Made by a program: the position numbers and the translations under genes | From: Persicaria tinctoria | Lineage: Eukaryota > Streptophyta > Magnoliopsida > Caryophyllales > Polygonaceae | DNA length: 64,000 bases | Assembly (NCBI GenBank): GCA_037127255.1 | Contig: JBANSL010000018.1 | Span: forward strand, 18,015,175-18,079,174 | Reading direction: 5' to 3' | Shown: positions 57,257 to 64,000 of the stretch, piece after piece | How the letters are laid out: each line of letters opens with the position of its first letter | Numbering within the stretch: position 1 is the stretch's first letter | Notes under the pieces: model-generated | What the model saw: the letters and a program-made list of their open reading frames with translations, nothing else | Database searches by the model: none | Told to the model about the DNA's origin: nothing

Positions 57257-59220
57257 TGTTGTAAGAGGAAATCGAGAATTCAAAACAGTAAGCAGATAAA
57301 GTAAAGCAAACCGATCAAATCCCAGCAAATAATGTTCAAGACTCCCTCCAATGTAGTAAGAGAAAGTCAAGTTCGAATCCTCGAGGAAGCTGGTCAGCGG
57401 ATCCTAGGCAACGGTGAAATCTCACGGACAGAAGTCGACAACAGGTGCTAGATCTCGACTAGGGTTAGTCGACAGGAGATCAGGCTAATCGAACAGTGCA
57501 ACAGCTCTCGACAAAGGCTACTCGATCTCGACAAAGGGGCTACTCGATACCAAGTACAGTCCTTGTCGACTTCGGCTTGTCTTAGTCGAGTTCCTGCACA
57601 AGTAAGCTACGACGATCTGGGATCGGGAATCAGTAGTCGAGATCGACCAGGCTTGGTCGAGATCGACGAGGGCAGAAAGTAAAAAAAATGCAAATTCGGT
57701 TTTGTAACTTTATGAATTAAAAGAACTTCCAAGATTAGGGTTTGCGACAACGATCACCATGCAGGCGGAAGATAAATCATAAAAGGTGGTAACTTCATCG
57801 ATAAAGGAAAAGACTTTCACCTAATCCGTCAAGTAGGAGTATAAATCTCGCGAAAAATAATCCTAATTGCATCTATTCCTTTTCATAATTAGCATTTATA
57901 ATCTTTCGAATAAAAATCCTAATTACTACCCAAGTTTCACAACATGAGTTCTTTAATTTCTCAATCAAAGATGAAGCACATAGGGAATAGACTAAGATAA
58001 CGACAAAATACCTCCTTTTGTAATCGCTAATTCACCGACATGGCTCTCGTTGGGCTCACCCCAACCCCAGAAGTAGGTGGACTACTCGCGCCTCATCGCA
58101 ATCGCAGACATTGAATTAAAAGAAATAACTTGCATTAACTAAATTCAAAGCCTTTACAATCCCGTCAATCAACTTTCGTCAACTGCCAAAACCTTAAAAC
58201 CTTCGAATTCCTAAATCTCTATGTATAACTGTATCTCTGAAATTGAATGAATCTAAAATCAGCCCCATGGGCTTTATTCATAGCCTTCTATTCCTTGCTA
58301 CTCAAGGATAGAATATCTATATCTATATCTAAAACTATATCTAAGACTTTAAAGATAAATAAAAGCAACAAAGAAATTAAATCTAAAATAGGGAAATAAT
58401 ATCTAAAGTGTCTTCAAGTGGATAAATCTTCTCCTTCATGATAGATGTTAATAATTCGGATAGACTAGGCTATCCTCGGCTCCAAGGACTCCAACTCCGA
58501 GTAGGACTGCATCAATGCGTCACGCGGCTTCGGGAATCTTCGTCGATCTCGAGTACGGCGTACTCGATCTCGAGTAGGAAAGTTGTCGATTGGGCCTGGC
58601 TTGTCGTCTCGGCTAGCAGGTCCTCGACGTGGCTCGGTCATGACTCCTGACCTTAGTCGATCTCGAGGAGAGCTCCTCGATCTCGACGAGTGTTGTGTTA
58701 TTGACTTGGTCTTCCGAGGTTGTCGAGCAACCCTTCTCGACATGCTCGGATGTGGGCTTGTCGACATCGATGACGCTCCTCGATCTCGACGACAACGGAT
58801 CATCGACTTGGCCAACTTGGTGTTGTCGAGTGGCCTCTTGTCGACATGCTCGGACACAGGCTTCTGGGCTTCCTCGATCTCGACAAGGGTCTTGTCGATC
58901 TCGAGTAGATCATGGCTTGGCCTGGTGTTGTCGAGCAGCATCTCTTCGACATGGCTCGGGGAATGTGGTCTGGCACTTGTCGACATCGATGAGAACTTAG
59001 TCGAGATCGGGCAGACTTGCTGCTTCCGTCTTTGCTTCTTGGTTTTCTCCCGAAATGTTTCCATATTCTGCAATATTAAACAGAAACTTATGTAGATCTC
59101 CATTTCTAACAAATAAGCATATACTACATAAATTCGACATATTCCCAACCCGAAATATGCAAAATGTAAAGAATATGGAACTAAAATATGCGTAAAAACA
59201 TGGCTACTTTGGAGACATCA
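57257..59220 (-). repeat. 3' LTR of element L
   Basis: 1,964 bp, minus strand TGATGTCTCC at 59220 to ACAACA-type end at 57257. U3 (58540-59010) has TCGATCTCGA/TCGACATCGA dyads. The TATA box is mutated to TATGAATA (about 58276). U5 dyads at 57430-57670. Confidence 0.86.
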
Positions 59221-59235
59221 AATCACCCCATACTT
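59221..59235 (-). other. Polypurine tract of L
   Basis: Minus strand AAGTATGGGGTGATT abutting the LTR start TGATGTC, preceded by TTGAGGACAAGCAAGTCT. Confidence 0.78.
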
Positions 59236-61285
59236 AGACTTGCTTGTCCTCAAGCAATAACCAAAGAATAACCAAGACCTACAACACATCCTTCAAGTCT
59301 TCGCCTTTTGTCAAAAGCAACATCTCAAGTAGTAGCAATGTAAGACAAGCGAATTTAACGTCATCACACATATATGAGCGATCCATAGGCATAGGCAATA
59401 AATCCAACCTCACAGGGATAATGTGTTTAAACTCAACTCTCAATGTGTTTAGGCTATTTGTATCAACTCTCAACTCAATTCCATACACAATCTCATAAAC
59501 ATTGCAATTTAAACATGAATCCACTTCGCAACCAATTATAAAAATGCAACAAGAATTATCAGGAGGACTTCGCTCAATAGAAGTCTTCAAAGAAGATTCC
59601 ATTCGGCGGGGTTGTAATGGGGCTTGGTAAGAAATAATAAGGTATGGAATTATTTGGCCATGTGGTGCTAAATAAAATTCGGAAATCAAGACTCCTAAAT
59701 CTTCCAACACAACCAAACCATAACTTCTCAGTGATATGCATCCGCCAAACTCTCCAATTTTTCTCAATAAAGTATATAACCTTTCAAACTATCTAAATCT
59801 CCCCAAAATATGTATCTTGCAAATAATGAAAGAAATAAGGTAAATTTGGCTCATGCACTTTATTCACATATATACTTTTTCTTCTTCTTTTTTCGGATTT
59901 TTTTTTTGAAACGAAAATATAAAATAATACTAGAGGTGCATTTATAATGTGAGCCAAAAATCCTTTTACATAATATGTCTAGCAAGATAAAAAAATGTAC
60001 AACCAACCCATATCTCAATAATTTCCATGATCCTTCTTGAAATGCAACATAAGCTCATTCTTTCCACAAATCATCATTCCAACCAACTCTAAGTCTTAAT
60101 TCCCAAATGGGGGTCAGGCTCAATTTTGGCTAAGGATAATTTTGTGGAGTTTATAATAAAAGTCTCAGGCTATTGTTCTGGCTTCAAGCAGGGATAATGC
60201 AGGGTAGGTAAAGAGAGGATAAAAATTGGCTTAAAAGGTGCCTCCATCATTTAATTCTCATCAACATAAACATATAAATGCATTGGGTTTGAATAACTAT
60301 CACAACATTTAAAGATGCATAGGAAGAGTAAATATACTCAAAAAAGCACAAGGATTTTTTAATCTTTGTTGGATGTTCTCCCTATAAGGCCAAAATGTTC
60401 TCCCTATAAGGCCAAAATTTCATCACAAGTTCACAATCCACATAAAAACCATTTTGAGGACTTAGGCTAAACCTTCCAAACATGCCATAGGATTTACATG
60501 ATCAAGTCAGTCATTATTAATCATCATAGGACATCTAAGTTAGGATATAAAACTAAAACAATGCAAAAATTTAAACATGCATATTTTTTTATTTTTTCGA
60601 CATTTTTTTTTTTTTTTAAGAATCAAAACTAAAGTATGACGAAAGATTTAAAAGGCATAAAATTTAAACATGAATGCATGACATAAAAATTTAAAATTTC
60701 ACCATGTAAAACCAAAAGCAAGACTAAAACATATAATAATGATAATGAGCCCTTCCCCCACCCCATACTTAAAATTTATAGTGTCCCCACTGTATAAAAT
60801 CAAATGAAAACAAGAGTAAAGGAAGGAACTCACAGGATAACACGTTGAGGGGGGTAGATCAGTGCAGGTCGAGTAGACAAGCTTGTCGATCTCGAGTACA
60901 TGCTACTCGATCTCGAGTAGCTTCGTCTGCGTCCAGTGGTTTTCTGAAGTCGAGGAGCGTCAGGTGGCTTGTCAATGTCGAGTACGCCTACTCGAGGTCG
61001 AGTAACTTCTGGGCTTCTCCTCCTTGTCGTAGTCGACTTGGCCTTCGTCGATTCTGACTGTTTTCAGGGACTTCTTTATTCCACTTTTCGCGATCCTTAT
61101 ATGCTTGCCGACCTAAAAGTGTTAGATTGCACAAGAAACAAGACTATCCACATAAAATATTTTAAAAGACATAAAACCAAAACCAAAAAACAAAAACCAC
61201 AAAGTTCAAAAAGTCCCAAAATTCATAAAGTTCTATATACATGCTCTAGATTTTAGAGTCGCTAGGCCGACTTCTCCGTTTGCGC
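59236..61285 (-). other. Noncoding 3' region of element L, mostly of a different type
   Basis: The gag-proximal part (about 60720-61285) is the usual one: GGCCTAGCGACTCTAAAATC, dyads (60880-61000) and the purine box (60749-60770). From about 60700 to 59260 the sequence does not match the block shared by B, C, E, H and P. It is A/T-rich with homopolymer runs, and no convincing ORF was seen on either strand. A 22 bp tandem duplication (GTTCTCCCTATAAGGCCAAA...) lies at 60375-60418. Confidence 0.7.
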
Positions 61286-64000
61286 TCAAGGACCATCATT
61301 GTGGGGCCCGCTCATGCTTCGCCCTTCTCCTGGATCATCTAGGTCTTGATGGTAGTATGCAAGCTCAGCTGACAGGTGGTTGCTTGCATCATCTCCTTTC
61401 TCTTTCTTCTTCTTCCTTCCAGCCCTCAGTTTTCGCAAATTCTCTCGCCATGGTGTCTTATCTCCCCTTAAATCATTGATAATTTTCTTTATGGACTGAG
61501 GGGAAGTAGAATTCACACCCGAACTTACCTTTTCGGACCCAAAACAGAAATCTTTGGGCTTGGGGCTAGTCGAGATCGAGTACAGCTGGTCGACCTCGAG
61601 TACAGGGACCCCATACTTAGGCTCTTGGCAAGTCAGTGGCTCAGCAGAGGTAGTCGAAGTCGATAAAGTCTTGTTGAGATCGAGTAGAGGGCTTGTCGAG
61701 ATCGAGTTGGTCTTGTCGATCTCGAGTACAGTGTTGGCACCTTCCTCCGCTGTTTGCTTGGTCCCGTGGTTGCTGATGCTTTTCACCTCCAGCCATGAAA
61801 TTTCCTCTTTTGCAGGGCCAAAGGAGAAATCCAAAACCTCATTGCCTATGGTGAAGGTGAGCGATCTATTCTTGACACTAATTCTGGCATCTGCAGTAGC
61901 TAAGAATGGTCTACCAAGAATAATAGGGCTAGTAGGGTCTTCAGCATAGTCAATGATAAGGAAATCTGCTGCAACAAAGAATTTACCAACCTGGACAGGG
62001 ACGTTCTCAACTATACCTGTAGGGATGACTACTGTATTGTTTTCCATGTATAGCTTGGCATCCACATGTTCTATGCATCCTATCTTTACTTTCCGCCAGA
62101 TTGATAAAGGAATGATGCTCACACTTGCTCCTAAATCGCACAGAGAATCATATTTATATTGTCCAAAACCGACAGTAACAGAGAACTTACCAGGGTCAGG
62201 TCTCTTTTCAGGGAAGTGGAATACTTTGCATTTGCCTGCAATCTCTGAGATGGATCGCTTTTTGCTCAGGATTTCCTTCAGAAATTTGACATATTCAGGC
62301 ATCTCTTGCAGGGCTTCTGTAAAAGGGATAGAAACATTCAGTTCTTGCAGCATATTAAAAAATCTGGTAAACCTACCTGCAGTGGGATCTTTCTGTGCTT
62401 TTGAAGGGAAAGGCAGTGGCTTTTTATGTTTCGGAGCCAGATCAGCTGTCGGAGATGCTGCAGAGTCGTCGACGTCAGCCAGATGCTTCTCCTCGATCTC
62501 GACTAGGGGCTCATCGATCTCGACTTGGGTTGTCGACCTCGAGTTGCTGGTCTGCGCAGCGGAGTCCGAGCTCAGCTTCTGGTCTGTGTCGAGTAGCGGC
62601 TTGTCGAGGTCGAGTAGAACCTCCTCGAGATCGAGTTGGGTCTGTTCTGTCTCGAGTTTCTGCTCTGCCTTGCCTTGCTGTTTCCCGACCCCTGGCTCGT
62701 GTAATTGATGCCCACTCCTGAGTTTGATAGCTGCGACGTGTCCGGTCTTCCCCTTAGGATTTGGTTCTGTTTGCCCAGGGAGCTGTCCGGACGGTCGTGG
62801 GATCTGTGCAGCGATTTGACCCATCTGCGTCTCTATTCCCCTTTTCCAAATGTCCAGTTCCCCAAATTTTGTAGTGATGTTCTGGAACTGGTTGTTGATG
62901 GTGCCCTGATTCCTACGCATCTCCTTAAGGATTAGCTGCTGATCATCCTTCTTTTGATCTCTTTCTGGATGTCCTGGAGCTCTGTAGGGTGGGAGATTCC
63001 TAGGAGGACCTTGGTTCCACTGTGGTTGATAGAACCTTTGGTCTCCCATATAGCGATTGGGGCCTCCTGCGTAAGCTGCCTCTTCATGTGTCTCTGCCAT
63101 TCTGACTTGCTCCGTGTGTGGGCACTCAATAGTGGTGTGCCTCTGTGATCCGCATTCGATGCAAAGCTGATTGACAGATAAATATTTGACTTGCTTGAGG
63201 AGCTTGCGATTCTGGTCTCTGTAGAACTGCCCCATGACATCTGGGTCAATCTCCTTTGCTGGCTCATAGAGTGGCATTGATGGTGCTGGCCTGGCGTAGG
63301 AGTTCTCCTCATAGTTTGTAGGAGCCCTATATTTGTTGTCGTAGTTAGTGAGCTTTTCTAGCACACCCCATGCGTCGCTTGGTGGCATCGTCAGATACTC
63401 ATAGCGAGTATAATGGTTGATTCTGTCCTTAGTGACTTGATCAAGAGAGTTAAAGAAGATCTCCTGAATGACGTAGGGGGGCTGTCTATGAGTAGGGCAA
63501 GATCACAGCAGTTCTTTGTAGCGTTCCCATGCCTTTGCCAGCGGTTCCCCTTGCTTCTTTTTGAAGGCGGTGATTTTCTGGCGGAGAAGTGCTGTTTTGG
63601 CGGGTGGGAAGTATTTGTTCAGAAACTCTTGCTCTACTTGGGCCCATGTGGTGAGAGATCTCGGCTTTAGCCCTTCAAGCCACTTCAGTGCGGGTCCAGC
63701 GAGAGACCAGCGGAAAGCTTTCATCTTGACATATTCCAGAGTTGTACCTTCAGCAAGAGTACGGCACATGTCATGAAAATTGGTAATATGTTCAAGAGGA
63801 CACTCATTAAATCTTCCATGAAAAGCATTGTTTTTAAGTTCTATAAGAAATTGAGTGCGAATTTCAAAAGAGTTTTCAGGGATAAGAATCGCCTATTCAG
63901 GCACGACGAGAGTTGGGTGCATATAGTCCTCTGCCGTGGTTGGATATTGGGCAAGCTCAGCCTCTGCTTGCTCCCTTGCTGCTTTCTCAGTGGCGATAGC
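61286..64000 (-). pseudogene. gag-pro: Gag-protease of element L, two nonsense codons, N-terminus beyond the window
   Basis: The minus frame is continuous apart from TAG at 63893-63895 (in VVPE*AILIP) and TGA at 63503-63505 (CGA in relatives). From 63388 it is open for 700 codons: CCHC knuckle CIECGSQRHTTIEC (residues 76-89 of that stretch), dyad-coded linker (LDLEEVLLDLDK, VEIDEPLVEIEE), protease box LCDLGAS (D418), ILGRPFL (490-496), second dyad linker, and SAELAYYHQDLDD at the end. The protease part looks complete, with Met to Ile just after the active-site box (SIIP). Confidence 0.88.

Larger units (their letters stand above)
57257..64000 (-). mobile_element. Element L: gag-pro LTR retrotransposon, 3' part
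   Basis: On the minus strand: gag-pro from the right edge to 61286, a 3' noncoding region to 59221, and the 3' LTR 59220-57257. The PBS and 5' LTR lie beyond the window. It inserted in P's 3' LTR; the left target copy would be AGAGC (57252-57256). By eye its Gag-Pro is close to B's, but most of its 3' noncoding region is different. Confidence 0.88.

Noticed and set aside
59244..59767. ORFs on both strands in the 3' region of L as captured host genes
   Set aside because: Low-complexity Ser/Asn-rich or hydrophobic translations without a recognisable family; each strand's ORF overlaps the other.
60591..60620. Poly-T/poly-A runs as a LINE or SINE tail
   Set aside because: No adjacent target duplication or A/B-box structure was recognised. 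The runs sit in an A/T-rich noncoding part of element L.

Overview
The window is plant nuclear DNA made almost entirely of nested LTR retrotransposons. I found no intact host gene, rRNA, tRNA or CRISPR array. Evidence for a plant: Ty3/gypsy-type gag-protease polyproteins with the plant retropepsin signature LCDLGAS, primer-binding sites complementary to the 3' end of plant tRNA-Asp (TGGCGCCGTTGCCGGGGA), and a captured piece of the plastid gene psbC. The PBS and protease motifs suggest the Athila/Tat side of Ty3/gypsy; that is inference. Element letters are mine.

Layout. A (1-3736, minus, cut by the left edge) sits in N (3737-5938, minus, an unrelated gypsy family). E (5939-13736, plus) has a full 5' LTR, broken gag, an open protease ORF and a truncated 3' LTR. 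F (13737-14398 plus 32315-32588, minus) is an LTR fragment split by C (14399-32314, plus). C carries a solo LTR S (15074-17072) in its 5' LTR and the complete element B (19679-28369, plus, TSD ACGAT) in its gag. B has the only uninterrupted gag-pro ORF (963 codons). Next come a minus LTR stub O, a gag scrap, G (32903 to about 37330, plus, with solo LTR T inside and a small non-gag ORF), an LTR fragment I (to 38512), and H (38513-41891, minus, decayed gag-pro). H is broken by J (41892-43476), whose PBS is broken by P (43477-57256, plus). P hosts three solo LTRs (K, R, Q), and its 3' LTR is broken by L (57257-64000, minus, runs off the right edge).

Biology. No element shows a reverse transcriptase, RNase H or complete integrase. 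The best copy encodes only Gag and protease, followed by about 1.7 kb of conserved noncoding 3' sequence, so these look like non-autonomous, trans-mobilised elements. E still ends in what looks like an integrase C-terminal GPF module, which points to loss of the RT-RH-IN block by internal deletion.

The most unusual signal is a short dyad motif, TCGA-NN-TCGA (for example TCGATATCGA, TCGATCTCGA, TCGACGTCGA). It recurs many times in U3, in U5, in two linkers of the polyprotein, and in the 3' noncoding part. The middle dinucleotide tends to be shared within an element. In the coding part it occurs in two reading frames. Other notable items are an in-frame psbC fragment in C's gag, templated filler DNA at other scars, a conserved U5 hairpin whose arms differ between subfamilies, and three fixed copies of a purine-rich AAGTATGGGGT box per element.
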